DNA from: Sva-07 sp963698435
Lineage (GTDB): Bacteria; Actinomycetota; Acidimicrobiia; Acidimicrobiales; Ilumatobacteraceae
Length of the DNA: 64,000 nucleotides
Direction of reading: 5' to 3'
Assembly (NCBI GenBank): GCA_963698435.1
Contig: CAVOQV010000017.1
Span: 62,001-126,000, forward strand
Below, piece after piece: positions 1 to 8,518 of this stretch. Position 1 is the stretch's first letter. Every line of letters starts with the position of its first letter. Both the position numbers and the translations under genes were made by a program. Under the pieces are notes generated by a model. That model was not told the origin of the DNA. It saw only the letters and a list, made by a program, of their open reading frames with translations, and ran no database searches.

Positions 1-36
1 GGGCGGCAGGAGCAGCCCGAGCAAGGAGGAAGTCGA

Positions 37-1197
37 ATGTCCGAGAGGGTGGCGACCACCGTTCCGCTGAGTTGGGACGAGGTGTGGTTCACGAACTGTC
101 CGATGGTGTCGGCCAACAACGTCGACCAGGAACTCGGGTGGTGTCGTGAGGAGTACAAGAAGCTCGGCGTCGACTACGCGTACTTCCGTTCGTCGCCCGA
201 CAACAACTGGTACCCGCACTACGTCCACAACCTCGACAATCTGATCCGGTTCGGTGGGCTCTACCCCCCGATCCACGTCAATGCCGACATCCGCCGAACT
301 CGCCTGCTCGGCGCCACCCAGGTCCACGAGGGCGGCGCGATGTTGGTGCGGGCCCGCGACGACATCTTCCGGATGGACGACCTGCGCGGCAAGAAGATCG
401 GCCTCACCAAGAGCCTCAACACCATCAAGAACGACTGGTGGCGCATCCAGGAGCACGCCGGCATCGAGTTGATGCTCCGCATGAACGGCATGACCACCGA
501 TGACGTCGAGATCGTCGAGTTCCCGTATCCGGACGACTGGTACGACAAGCCCGAGATGCTCCAGGTCGAGATGAACAATCCCTCGGAGCTCTGGCTCCGC
601 CGGGATCACAAGCACGACCTGGCGTTCCGGCCGCTCGAGACCGGTCTCGAGCAAGGGCTCGTCGACGCGATCTACACGCAGAGCAAGGTGTTCCAACACC
701 TGCAGGAGGACACCGGCAAGTTCAAGGCGATCGAGGATCTGTCCAGGTATCCGGACTGGACCCTGCAGATGGCCAACTGCCCTGCGGTCATCACCTGTAC
801 CGACGTGATGGCCGACGAGCATCCCGAGCTGGTCGTGGCGTACATGAAGGCGATGATCAAGGTCGGTCGCTGGGCGAACGAACACAAGCACGCGGCCGCC
901 GCGATCCTCAACCGCCAGACGTTCTACCGCGACGTCGAGGACACCTACCAGGGGATCAAGGACGTCGACATGGTGCCCAACCTGTCGCCGAAGAATCTCG
1001 TGTCGATCGACATCGGCAAGGACTTCATGTTGCGCAACGGCTACATCCAGAACGACTTCGACGTCAACGAGTGGGCGGCGCCCCAGTTCCTCGAGCAGGC
1101 CGCACGCGAGCTCCTCGAGGAGGAATGGACGGTGAAGTCCACATCGAAGCTCCCCCAACCGACAGAGCTCGGCGCGACCGACGCCCGTCTCGGGTGA
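37..1197 (+). CDS. DszB-like sulfinate desulfinase / substrate-binding-fold protein
   Basis: 386 aa with the periplasmic-binding-protein (NMT1/THI5-like) fold used by DszB, the 2'-hydroxybiphenyl-2-sulfinate desulfinase. Seen: the motif TNCPMVSA with Cys21, His61, and an RFGG motif starting at Arg71, matching from memory the DszB nucleophile Cys27, His60 and Arg70 (RXGG), including the 10-residue His-to-Arg spacing. Further DszB-like blocks are TRLLGAT and, near the C-terminus, NEWAAPQFL. No signal peptide, so probably cytosolic. A strong Shine-Dalgarno (AAGGAGGA) precedes the ATG. A rhodanese gene follows 36 bp downstream. Known for DszB: it releases sulfite from an aromatic sulfinate. Inferred: this enzyme cleaves a C-S bond of an unknown sulfinate. 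Homologs are often labelled ABC substrate-binding proteins, which remains the alternative. Confidence 0.75.
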   Translation: MSERVATTVPLSWDEVWFTNCPMVSANNVDQELGWCREEYKKLGVDYAYFRSSPDNNWYPHYVHNLDNLIRFGGLYPPIHVNADIRRTRLLGATQVHEGGAMLVRARDDIFRMDDLRGKKIGLTKSLNTIKNDWWRIQEHAGIELMLRMNGMTTDDVEIVEFPYPDDWYDKPEMLQVEMNNPSELWLRRDHKHDLAFRPLETGLEQGLVDAIYTQSKVFQHLQEDTGKFKAIEDLSRYPDWTLQMANCPAVITCTDVMADEHPELVVAYMKAMIKVGRWANEHKHAAAAILNRQTFYRDVEDTYQGIKDVDMVPNLSPKNLVSIDIGKDFMLRNGYIQNDFDVNEWAAPQFLEQAARELLEEEWTVKSTSKLPQPTELGATDARLG

Positions 1198-1233
1198 ATC
1201 GTCGTCTTCACGAGCAGAAAGGACGACCCGGCC

Positions 1234-1623
1234 ATGGTCAAGTCAGTTGTCGAGATGATCGGCGCGGCACGCGCCGAGATCGAGTTGGTGTCACCCGAGG
1301 CGGTGATGGAGGAGTTGACGACCGGCGAGCCGGTCCTGGTCGACATCCGGGAACCGATCGAATGGGAACAACACATCGCCGGGGCGCTCCAAGTTCCGCG
1401 GGGACTGATCGAGTTCGTCGCCGACCCGGAGAGCCCCCGCCACAACGCCGACCTCGGACCCACCCGCAGGATCATCGTCTACTGCGCTTCGGGTGCACGC
1501 GCTGCCCTGACGACCCTCACGCTGCAGAACATGGGCTACGAGAACGTGGCGAACCTGGACGGCGGCCTCAAGGGGTGGATCGCTGCGGGACTCCCGGTGG
1601 TCGAACATCACGGCGACCTCTGA
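1234..1623 (+). CDS. Single-domain rhodanese-like sulfurtransferase
   Basis: 129 aa, one rhodanese domain. The active-site loop is CASGARA with the nucleophilic Cys84, preceded by the family hallmarks VDIRE (about 36-40) and HIAGALQVP. Rhodaneses carry sulfane sulfur as a cysteine persulfide, and single-domain forms commonly transfer sulfur to sulfite, cyanide or thiols. The ATG has an AAAGGA ribosome site about 12 bases upstream. The gene lies 36 bp after the DszB-like gene on the same strand, so an operon is likely; taking up sulfite released by the desulfinase is a reasonable but untested role. Confidence 0.88.
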   Translation: MVKSVVEMIGAARAEIELVSPEAVMEELTTGEPVLVDIREPIEWEQHIAGALQVPRGLIEFVADPESPRHNADLGPTRRIIVYCASGARAALTTLTLQNMGYENVANLDGGLKGWIAAGLPVVEHHGDL

Positions 1624-1630
1624 ACGGCGT

Positions 1631-1667
1631 CCGGCGGCGCGACGCAGCACTCCTGCGGTGCCGCCGG
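1631..1667. terminator. Nested hairpin between convergent genes
   Basis: Outer arms CCGGCGGC (1631-1638) and GCCGCCGG (1660-1667) enclose inner arms CGCAG (1643-1647) and CTGCG (1653-1657). It sits between the rhodanese stop and the convergent DM13 gene, so it could end transcription in both directions. No U-tract is present, which is usual in high-GC actinobacteria. Confidence 0.5.
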
Positions 1668-1677
1668 GCGACGGCCC

Positions 1678-2322
1678 TCAGGCCACGATCAGGTCGGCGG
1701 CGGTGAACGGAGTCGAGAAGCGCACGCACCACACGACCACCGTGTCGTAGACCGACAGGTCGACCTCGGGCGGGATCTCGTAGTTCTGATCGCCGATGTT
1801 GCCCTTGAGCACGCCGAGGTCGACGAAGTCGTCGTCGAATGCGCCCGAGTCGCCGTTGGCGTCCGAGGCCGTCAGGTACACGCGGAGGTCGGGACCGTTG
1901 TCGGTGGAGAAGTTCTCGAACCGCAGGAAGCGCTGGTCGCTTCCGTCGTTGAGTACCACCGCGGTGCCCTCACCGCTATACCGGCCGCGCGGAACGAACC
2001 CGCCCTCGGCGAGCGTCACGACCTGTGGCGCTGGCGCTTCGGTGACGACAGGCCCGTCGGTCGGTGTTGCTGGCTCGGGCGCCTCCGATGCGCCGTCGCT
2101 CGGCGAGGTCGTCGCCGGCTCGTCGGGACCGGCCGGGACCGGCTCGACCGGGGCGGCCGCCGCTGCGACGCCCGAGTCGAAGACGGGGCCGGCCTCGTCG
2201 ACCCTGTCGTCGATGAACAAGGTGTGCACTCCGAACACCCCGAACGCCAGGAAGGCGACGCCGACGAGAGCGACAGCCGTCACGGGAAGGACGATCCTGA
2301 GATTGCGTCGAATCCAACTCAT
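1678..2322 (-). CDS. Membrane-anchored DM13-domain protein
   Basis: 214 aa from the ATG at 2322. One N-terminal transmembrane segment (about residues 8-30), then a Pro/Ala/Glu-rich linker (about 40-100), then a DM13 domain from about 105. DM13 landmarks are RFLRFENF, NGPDLRVYL, LGVLKGNIGDQNYE and, at the end, VVVWCVRFSTPF with a single cysteine. DM13 is proposed to act in extracytoplasmic electron transfer or redox sensing; the function is not established for bacterial stand-alone forms. A longer open frame extends upstream, but the hydrophobic segment fits best directly behind MSWIRRN. Convergent with the rhodanese gene. Confidence 0.85.
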   Translation of the reverse strand: MSWIRRNLRIVLPVTAVALVGVAFLAFGVFGVHTLFIDDRVDEAGPVFDSGVAAAAAPVEPVPAGPDEPATTSPSDGASEAPEPATPTDGPVVTEAPAPQVVTLAEGGFVPRGRYSGEGTAVVLNDGSDQRFLRFENFSTDNGPDLRVYLTASDANGDSGAFDDDFVDLGVLKGNIGDQNYEIPPEVDLSVYDTVVVWCVRFSTPFTAADLIVA

Positions 2323-2439
2323 GGACTCAACGTAGGGAGGCCGCCCACCATCACGAACCGGATCCCGGATCGTTCCCGGACCGTTCCCCATTCGGAAAGA
2401 ACTGCTGTGACGCCGGTGGTCCGACCCCTGGCGTGACAG

Positions 2440-4920
2440 TCACGCGTCGACGAGCTGCCTGTCGCGCTCTTCGTTCTCGCGTTGCTCTTCCTCGTGGGCG
2501 AGGGCGATGGCACTCGTGTGCGTCCCACCCTCGACGTTGAGCGTCGGCAAGATGCGATCGAGCCACCCGGGCAACCACCAGTTCCGGGCGCCGAGCAGTT
2601 CCATCGTGGCCGGCACGAGCAGCATGCGGACGAACGTCGCGTCGAGGAACACCGCCGATGCCAAGCCGAGGCCGAACATCTTGATGATGCGGTTGTCCTC
2701 GAGCACGAAGCCGGCGAACACCACGATCATGATCGCGGCAGCGGCGGTGATCACGCGGGCGGTTGCTGCGAGGCCGTCGGCCACGGATCCCTTCGGGTCG
2801 CCCGTGCGGTCGAACTCCTCCTTGACGCGTGACAGCAGGAACACCTCGTAGTCCATCGAGAGGCCGAACACGATCGCGAACATCATCATCGGCAGGAACG
2901 GCTCGATCGGTCCGCCCGCGGTGTTGAACAGCGACGCACCCCAGCCCCAGCCGAACACGGCGACCACGATGCCGTAGGCGCCGCCGATCGACAGCATGTT
3001 CATGATGACCGCCTTGAGCGGCACCAGCACCGAGCGGAACACCATCATCAGCAACAGGAACGACAGCGAGAGCACGGCGATGAAGAAGATCGGGATCCGT
3101 TTCGCGAGGTACGAACTGAAGTCGATGTTCGCTGCGACCGCACCGGACACGTTGACGACCACGTCGGTTCCGTCCGTCACCGACGGCACGACGTCGTCGC
3201 GCAGCGAGTTGACCAGGTCGGCCGTCGCCTCGTCCTGCGGCCCGGTGGTGGGAGTCAGCCGGATGATGGCGGCCTCGGCGGTCGCCGGATCACCCGCGTT
3301 CGGGATCGGGCCGACGACGTCGGCGACGCCCTCGGTCGCCCCCAGGGTCCCGGTCAGCTCGGCGAGCACCTGGAGGTCCTGCGGCGACGACAGCTCGGCG
3401 GTCAACAGCAGCGGACCGTTGGTACCGGGCCCGAACGCCTCGCTGGTGAGGTCGTAGGCGGCACGCGTCGTGGTGCTCTCTGCGAAGTTGCTCTCGTCGG
3501 AGAACCCGAGGCGGAGACCCAGGACCGGCACCGACAACAACAGCAGGAACAGCGTCGTGGCGATCGCGATCGGCCACGGGCGGTGCTGCACGAACCGGCT
3601 CCACTTGTACGCCCAGGTCTGACGCAGCGGCTTCTCCTTGCGTGGCGGCAGCTCCTTGCGCAGCGGCGCAACAGCGAACGACGCGAGCATCACGATGACG
3701 GCGAGCGGCAGGCCGATCAGCAACGGCTGGATGCTGAGCCCCACGCCGACCAGCGCCAGCGCCACCAACCCGGCAGCGATCACCCCGCGCCAGCGCGACA
3801 CCTCGATCTTGCGCTGAGCGAAACCGAGCAGCGCCGGGAGCAGGGTGACCGATGCGATCATCGTGATGAGCACGGTGACCGCAGCACCGGTCGCCAGGCC
3901 GTTGATGAACGACAGGCCCATGATGAACATGCCGAGCAGCGAGATCACCACGGTGAAGCCGGCGAACACGACGGCACGTCCGGCGGTGTCGAGCGCGACG
4001 ACCGTCGACTGCTCGGGGTCGAGGCCCGCTTTGAGCCCTTCTCGGTAGCGGGTGACGATGAAGAGGGCGTAGTCGATGCCGACGCCGATGCCGATCATGG
4101 CGCCGAGCGTGACCGCGAAGTCGGGCACCGAGATGACATTGGACAGCAGCGTGATCAGACCGGCACCGATGCCGACGCCGAAGAGCGCCACGCCGATCGG
4201 AAGGCCCATCGCCAGGACTGAGCCGAACGACAGGATCAAGATGATGATGGCGAAGCCGAGGCCGATCAGCTCGGATTCTGGCGGCTCGAATTCGCCGAGC
4301 GCCTGGCCACCGACCTCGACCTGGAGACCGTCGATGTCGGTCGGCTTCAGGTCGGCGATGTCGGCGCCGATCTCGCCGGTTTGCGTCTCGCTGAGGTTCT
4401 CCGACAGATCGACCTGCGCATACGCCACCTGTCCGGCGAGCGGTCCCTCGGTGGCGACCAGCCCCAGCGTCGCTCCCGCGGGAGAGTAGGGGCTGGTCAA
4501 CGTGACGCCGTCGATCGCCGCGACTTCGTCGAAGAGCTCGGTCATCGCGGCGGTGACCTCGGGATCGTCGACTCCCTGATCGGCGCGGAAGATGATCGTG
4601 CCCGAGCGCCCGCTGCCGGCGCCATCGAAGTAGGCGTCGAGCGTGTCGAAGCCGCTCTTCGACTCGGAGTCGGGAATCGAGAACGAGCTGTCGCTCGAGG
4701 CGCCGATCGCGCCGACGAGTGCGAAGACGGTGACGAGCGCCGTGACCCAGGCGCCGAGCACCCACCAACGGCGGCGGAATCCGAAACGGCCGAGCTTGCC
4801 CCATGCCGAGTCGGGAACCTCGGTGGGAACGTGAGGAGCTCCGTGCGCAGGCTCGTAGGGGCGATCGGCGTCGTCGGGCTGGCCCGATGCGTCCGCGGGG
4901 GAAGTGGACGTCATGTTCAT
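2440..4920 (-). CDS. MMPL/RND-family exporter
   Basis: 826 aa (start ATG at 4920; a second ATG at 4914 is equally possible). Two MMPL repeats, each with a large extracytoplasmic loop and about six transmembrane segments. Proton-relay-like motifs are GVGIDYALFIVTR in the first half and FGLSMDYEVFLLSR in the second, giving the Asp-Tyr pairs typical of the family. The C-terminus is acidic. MMPL proteins export lipids, siderophores or hydrophobic drugs, driven by protons. The open frame continues far upstream, but homology starts only near residue 45 of this call. A divergent TetR regulator and an inverted repeat in the shared intergenic region suggest local repression. Substrate unknown. Confidence 0.88.
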   Translation of the reverse strand: MNMTSTSPADASGQPDDADRPYEPAHGAPHVPTEVPDSAWGKLGRFGFRRRWWVLGAWVTALVTVFALVGAIGASSDSSFSIPDSESKSGFDTLDAYFDGAGSGRSGTIIFRADQGVDDPEVTAAMTELFDEVAAIDGVTLTSPYSPAGATLGLVATEGPLAGQVAYAQVDLSENLSETQTGEIGADIADLKPTDIDGLQVEVGGQALGEFEPPESELIGLGFAIIILILSFGSVLAMGLPIGVALFGVGIGAGLITLLSNVISVPDFAVTLGAMIGIGVGIDYALFIVTRYREGLKAGLDPEQSTVVALDTAGRAVVFAGFTVVISLLGMFIMGLSFINGLATGAAVTVLITMIASVTLLPALLGFAQRKIEVSRWRGVIAAGLVALALVGVGLSIQPLLIGLPLAVIVMLASFAVAPLRKELPPRKEKPLRQTWAYKWSRFVQHRPWPIAIATTLFLLLLSVPVLGLRLGFSDESNFAESTTTRAAYDLTSEAFGPGTNGPLLLTAELSSPQDLQVLAELTGTLGATEGVADVVGPIPNAGDPATAEAAIIRLTPTTGPQDEATADLVNSLRDDVVPSVTDGTDVVVNVSGAVAANIDFSSYLAKRIPIFFIAVLSLSFLLLMMVFRSVLVPLKAVIMNMLSIGGAYGIVVAVFGWGWGASLFNTAGGPIEPFLPMMMFAIVFGLSMDYEVFLLSRVKEEFDRTGDPKGSVADGLAATARVITAAAAIMIVVFAGFVLEDNRIIKMFGLGLASAVFLDATFVRMLLVPATMELLGARNWWLPGWLDRILPTLNVEGGTHTSAIALAHEEEQRENEERDRQLVDA

Positions 4921-4921
4921 T

Positions 4922-4952
4922 ATTGGACATTCTGACCAGTAGAATGAGCAAT
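4922..4952. promoter_or_regulatory. Inverted repeat, likely TetR operator
   Basis: ATTGGACATTCT (4922-4933) and AGAATGAGCAAT (4941-4952) form an imperfect palindrome (10 of 12 positions pair) with a perfect CATTCT/AGAATG core and a 7-bp spacer. It lies immediately before the MMPL start codon and 75 bp before the TetR gene, where a TetR dimer could block both promoters. Confidence 0.6.
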
Positions 4953-5026
4953 GGCAACAACGGACTCTGCAACGTGTCCGACGACACATCGGTTCGCAGC
5001 CAGACCAAACGCACCCTGCAATCCAG

Positions 5027-5632
5027 ATGACGACCCCCTCCGACGTATCCAGCCCTCCCCGTGCCGATGACCCGCGAGTCGAACGCACACGGGCGGCCGT
5101 GATCGAGGCAGCGTCCGATCTCCTCGTCGCCGACGGCCCCGCTGCCATCACCCACGCCAACGTCGCGACGGCGGCGAACGTGAGCCGAACCACCGTGTAC
5201 ACCCATTGGCCGACACGCGAGGACCTGCTGAGGGCGGCGATCGATTCAGTCGGCCGGGTTGCGCCGAACCTCGACGACCTCGTCGGCCCGATCCGCACCG
5301 ATCTCGAGATCCTCTGCGGTCACCTGATCGAGGACCTGATCGACGATCAGCGCGCTCCCATGATCGCCAACATGATGGAACGTGCACTGCACGATCCCAC
5401 GGTGGTCACCGTCCGCGACGAGTTCGTCGAGTTGTTCGAGCATGCGTTCGGCGTAGCGATCGAGCGCGGGATCGAGCGCGGCGAACTCCGCTCCGACATC
5501 GACGTTCGCCTCAGCGTGGCATCGATCGTGGGCAGCTTCCTGTTCGCCCGCTTCATGTCGAGCAGCGGCTTCGATCGAGCGCACGCCGAAGCCGTCCTCG
5601 ACGACTTCGTCAAGGTCAACGCCCCGCGCTGA
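5027..5632 (+). CDS. TetR/AcrR-family transcriptional regulator
   Basis: 201 aa. N-terminal TetR DNA-binding domain (about 17-65) with the helix-turn-helix ITHANVATAANVSRTTVYTHW and the following TREDLL. The remaining all-helical part is a ligand-binding/dimerisation domain. The gene is divergent from the MMPL exporter with 106 bp between the starts. Such pairs usually work as ligand-relieved repressors of the exporter, an inference supported by the palindrome in the gap. No strong ribosome site is visible ahead of the ATG. Confidence 0.9.
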   Translation: MTTPSDVSSPPRADDPRVERTRAAVIEAASDLLVADGPAAITHANVATAANVSRTTVYTHWPTREDLLRAAIDSVGRVAPNLDDLVGPIRTDLEILCGHLIEDLIDDQRAPMIANMMERALHDPTVVTVRDEFVELFEHAFGVAIERGIERGELRSDIDVRLSVASIVGSFLFARFMSSSGFDRAHAEAVLDDFVKVNAPR

Positions 5633-5694
5633 CACTGCGCCGACCCCTGCGCTGACCCTGGGCCGCCCGTTCGACCCGAACAGAGAAGACAGGC

Positions 5695-6453
5695 TCAGGC
5701 GTCGCGACGGGCGATCAGCGCCTCGATCGGCACCAGGTCGAAGGGGTGGCCGGTCATCACGATCAGGTGCGTCGCCCCGGCCTCCAGGTACTGGTCCGCG
5801 ATCGGGACGTCCTCGGCGGAGATGAGCACCGTGCGCTCGATCTCCGACCGATCGCGGCCGAGCTCGTCGCACCAGCGATCGAGCACCGCGTTCTTGTGGG
5901 CGAACGTCTCCGGTGGGCCGAACGAGTTCCAGGCATCCGCGTGTTCTGCGGTCAGCTTCAGTGTGACCTTCTCGCCGGAGCCACCGACGAGGATCGGCAG
6001 GCCGCCGATGGGGGCCGGGTTCAGCTTGCCGAGGCGGGCCTTGAGCCGCGGCAGATCGTCACGCAGCTTGTGCAGCCGGTTGATCGCGGTGCCGAACTCG
6101 TAGCCGTACTCGCTGTAGTCGCGCTCGAACCAACCGGCCCCGATACCCAGGTACATCCGGCCTCCCGACACGTGGTCCGCGGTGCGTGCGATGTCGGCGA
6201 GCAGCTCAGGGTTGCGGTAGCTGTTGCACGTGACGAGCATGCCGAGTTTGGCCCGCTCCGTGTCGGCAGCCATCGCGGTGAGAATCGTCCACCCCTCGAA
6301 GTGTGGTGCGTCGGGATCGCCGTACAACGGGAAGAAGTGGTCCCACGTCCAGATCGAGTCGACCCCCAACGATTCTGCACGTCGCCACGCGTCGCGGAGC
6401 TCGACGTACGACGTTGCCTGCGGATGGAGCTGGACACCGACGTGAAAGGTCAT
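5695..6453 (-). CDS. LLM-class F420-dependent oxidoreductase
   Basis: 252 aa from the ATG at 6453. Luciferase-like (beta/alpha)8 barrel: N-terminal FHVGVQLHPQ, then WTWDHFFPLYG, LGMLVTCNSYRNP, the SGGRMYLGIGAGWFERDY block and LPILVGGSGEK, all typical of actinobacterial F420-using LLM enzymes. At 252 aa it is shorter than the roughly 300-aa average but has the core motifs. Substrate unknown. It ends 60 bp from the convergent TetR gene. Open frame continues upstream of the ATG, but that stretch encodes a low-complexity sequence covering a palindromic repeat. Confidence 0.85.
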   Translation of the reverse strand: MTFHVGVQLHPQATSYVELRDAWRRAESLGVDSIWTWDHFFPLYGDPDAPHFEGWTILTAMAADTERAKLGMLVTCNSYRNPELLADIARTADHVSGGRMYLGIGAGWFERDYSEYGYEFGTAINRLHKLRDDLPRLKARLGKLNPAPIGGLPILVGGSGEKVTLKLTAEHADAWNSFGPPETFAHKNAVLDRWCDELGRDRSEIERTVLISAEDVPIADQYLEAGATHLIVMTGHPFDLVPIEALIARRDA

Positions 6454-6488
6454 GTCGCCCAGTGAAGCATCCCCCCCACCCCCCGACG

Positions 6489-6546
6489 CCACGTTTGCGC
6501 ACGATTCCCGGTGGACCGCCCCACCGAAATCGCGACGCAAACGTGG
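6489..6546. repeat. Dispersed hairpin, family B, copy 1
   Basis: Outer arms CCACGTTTGCG (6489-6499) and CGCAAACGTGG (6536-6546) are perfectly complementary. An inner stem CGGTGG/CCACCG sits in the loop. It lies between the LLM gene and the synthase gene. A second copy with the same outer arms and length is at 22998-23054. Confidence 0.7.
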
Positions 6547-6565
6547 AGAGCCGAGGGCGCGAGCG

Positions 6566-7702
6566 TCAGCGGCGGCGAACGATGACGCTGCCGACGGAGT
6601 AGCCGGCACCGAAGGAACAGAGCACGCCGACGTCACCGGATGAGAGATCGTCACGGTGGCGATGGAACGCGATCACCGATCCGGCCGAGCTCGTGTTGGC
6701 GAACTCGTCGAGGATCACCGGGGCTTCGTCGTCGGTCGGCAGACGACCGAGCACGCCCTTGGCGATCAGCTGATTCATCTTCAGGTTGGCCTGGTGCAGC
6801 CAGAACCGACGCACGTCCTCCGCGGCGAGGTCGAGCTGCGTGAGGTGGTCCATGATGTGCTCGGCCACCATCGGGCAGACCTCACGGAACACCATCTGAC
6901 CGTTCTGTCGGAACACGAGTTCCTGCGGGTCGCGCTCGGTGACCTCGGACGAATTGAGGAACCCGAAGTCGTTGCGGATGTTGTTGGAGAACTTGGTGAC
7001 CAGCTTGGTGCCGAGCACCTCCCACTGGACCGGGGCCGTCGCATCCTCGGTGCGCTCCAGCACCAGAGCGGTGCACGCGTCGCCGAAGATGAAGTGGAAG
7101 TCGCGCATCTCGAAGTTGTTGTGACCGGACGTGATCTCCGGGTTGACCACGACCACGCAGTTCGCCGATCCGTTGCGCAACGCGTCCACACCTGCTTGCA
7201 CGGAGAACGTGGCCGACGAGCAAGCGACATTCATGTCGTATCCCCAACCTTCCGCGCCGAGGGCGTCCTGGATCTCGATCGCCACCGCCGGGTAGGGCCG
7301 TTGGAGGTTCGAGCACCCGACGATCACCGCGTCGACGTCACCCGGATCGCGACCGGCCTGCGCGAGCGCCTCGTGGATCGCCGGCATCGACATCTCGGCC
7401 TGGATGCCCAGCTGATCCTCGCCTCGCGTCTCCAGTCGTGGACGCATCCGAGCGGGGTCGAGCACGCCCGACTTCTCCATCACGTAGCGCCGCTCGATGC
7501 CGGACGCCTTGACGATGAACTCCTCGTCGGGCACCGCACGCTCGGCCACGTCGCCGCTGGCGATCTCCTCGGCATGCTCGGCGTTCCACTTGAGCACCGC
7601 CTCCGTGAGCGACGCGACCAACTCCGCGTTGCTGACGGATTCGGGCGGCGTGAACAGCCCGGTTCCGGTGATCGAGACGGACGGCAGGTCGACGAGCGGC
7701 AT
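6566..7702 (-). CDS. 3-oxoacyl-ACP synthase III (FabH-like) thiolase-fold enzyme
   Basis: 378 aa from the ATG at 7702. Thiolase fold with the FabH catalytic triad: Cys161 in NVACSSATF, His303 in LHQANLKMN, Asn336 in EFANTSSAGS. C-terminal FGAGYSVGSVIVRRR. FabH-type enzymes condense acetyl- or acyl-CoA with malonyl-ACP; longer homologs of this size also act in head-to-head condensations or in specialised lipid pathways. No fatty-acid genes are adjacent, so it is unlikely to be the housekeeping fabH of a fab operon. It lies 31 bp downstream of engB on the same strand. Confidence 0.85.
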   Translation of the reverse strand: MPLVDLPSVSITGTGLFTPPESVSNAELVASLTEAVLKWNAEHAEEIASGDVAERAVPDEEFIVKASGIERRYVMEKSGVLDPARMRPRLETRGEDQLGIQAEMSMPAIHEALAQAGRDPGDVDAVIVGCSNLQRPYPAVAIEIQDALGAEGWGYDMNVACSSATFSVQAGVDALRNGSANCVVVVNPEITSGHNNFEMRDFHFIFGDACTALVLERTEDATAPVQWEVLGTKLVTKFSNNIRNDFGFLNSSEVTERDPQELVFRQNGQMVFREVCPMVAEHIMDHLTQLDLAAEDVRRFWLHQANLKMNQLIAKGVLGRLPTDDEAPVILDEFANTSSAGSVIAFHRHRDDLSSGDVGVLCSFGAGYSVGSVIVRRR

Positions 7703-7733
7703 GGAACCGACGCTAACCCCCGTGCTCACCCGG

Positions 7734-8327
7734 TCATCCCACCCAGGTCCGCACGAGCGACCGCAGCGTGTCGATGCCGTCCCCCTTGGATGCACTCACC
7801 CACACGATGTCGCCCTGGTCGAGCTGGCACCCGGCGGCGAGCTCCTTCTTGCGCGTGGCCCGTTTCGACGACTTCACCTTGTCGAACTTGGTGGCGACCA
7901 CCGTGTGCGGCACGCCGTGATAGCGCAGCCAGTCGAGCATCTGCGCGTCGAGTGTCGTCGGGCCGATCGCACCGTCGACGAGCACGAACACCATCGACAG
8001 GTTCTCGCGTTCGAGCAGATACCCCTCGATCATCTCCGGCCAGTCCCGCTTGACGTTCTTCGCCGCCTTCGCGAAGCCATAGCCGGGAAGGTCGACCATC
8101 GTGGCCGTGTCCGGCCGGGCGCTGTCGACGTCGAACATGTTGATCAGCTGCGTGCGTCCGGGCGTGTTCGACACCCTGGCGAGCTGCTTGCGGTTGGCGA
8201 GCGCGTTGATCAGCGACGACTTGCCGACGTTGGATCGGCCGACGAACGCCACCTCGGCCGGCGATTCGGGGAGCTGATCCACCCGACTCGCCGACTGGAC
8301 GAACCTCAGACGCAGTGGACCACTCAT
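7734..8327 (-). CDS. engB: Ribosome biogenesis GTPase EngB (YsxC/YihA)
   Basis: 197 aa, the usual length. GTPase motifs: G1 GRSNVGKSS (30-38), NTPGRTQ (G2 region, 54-60), G3 DLPGYG (79-84), G4 TKFD (146-149), G5 SAS (178-180). EngB helps assemble the large ribosomal subunit and is essential in many bacteria. ATG at 8327; the FabH-like gene follows 31 bp downstream, so co-transcription is possible. Confidence 0.95.
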   Translation of the reverse strand: MSGPLRLRFVQSASRVDQLPESPAEVAFVGRSNVGKSSLINALANRKQLARVSNTPGRTQLINMFDVDSARPDTATMVDLPGYGFAKAAKNVKRDWPEMIEGYLLERENLSMVFVLVDGAIGPTTLDAQMLDWLRYHGVPHTVVATKFDKVKSSKRATRKKELAAGCQLDQGDIVWVSASKGDGIDTLRSLVRTWVG

Positions 8328-8391
8328 GGCATCATCCTCGCACCCCCCAACGCCTCCACCACCCGGACAACCCCACCGGTGCCCAACCGGT

Positions 8392-8433
8392 GCGATGAGC
8401 GAAACGACCGGAGATGCGCACTTCGCTCATCGC
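8392..8433. repeat. Dispersed hairpin, family A, copy 1
   Basis: Perfect 12-bp arms GCGATGAGCGAA (8392-8403) and TTCGCTCATCGC (8422-8433) with an 18-nt loop, in the 191-bp gap between engB and a lipoprotein gene. An inverted copy with the same loop length lies at 59872-59911; 13 of 18 loop positions agree between copies. Confidence 0.75.
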
Positions 8434-8518
8434 TGACCGAACTCGCATCGGTGGTGACGTTTCCCCGTCAGGAGAGGAATCGCTCGCATCCACGAATGCC
8501 GCGTCGTACTGTTCTCCC

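Noticed and set aside
5695..7702. Natural-product gene cluster (LLM enzyme, FabH-like synthase, MMPL nearby)
   Set aside because: No carrier protein, synthetase or tailoring set; mixed strands and unrelated neighbours.
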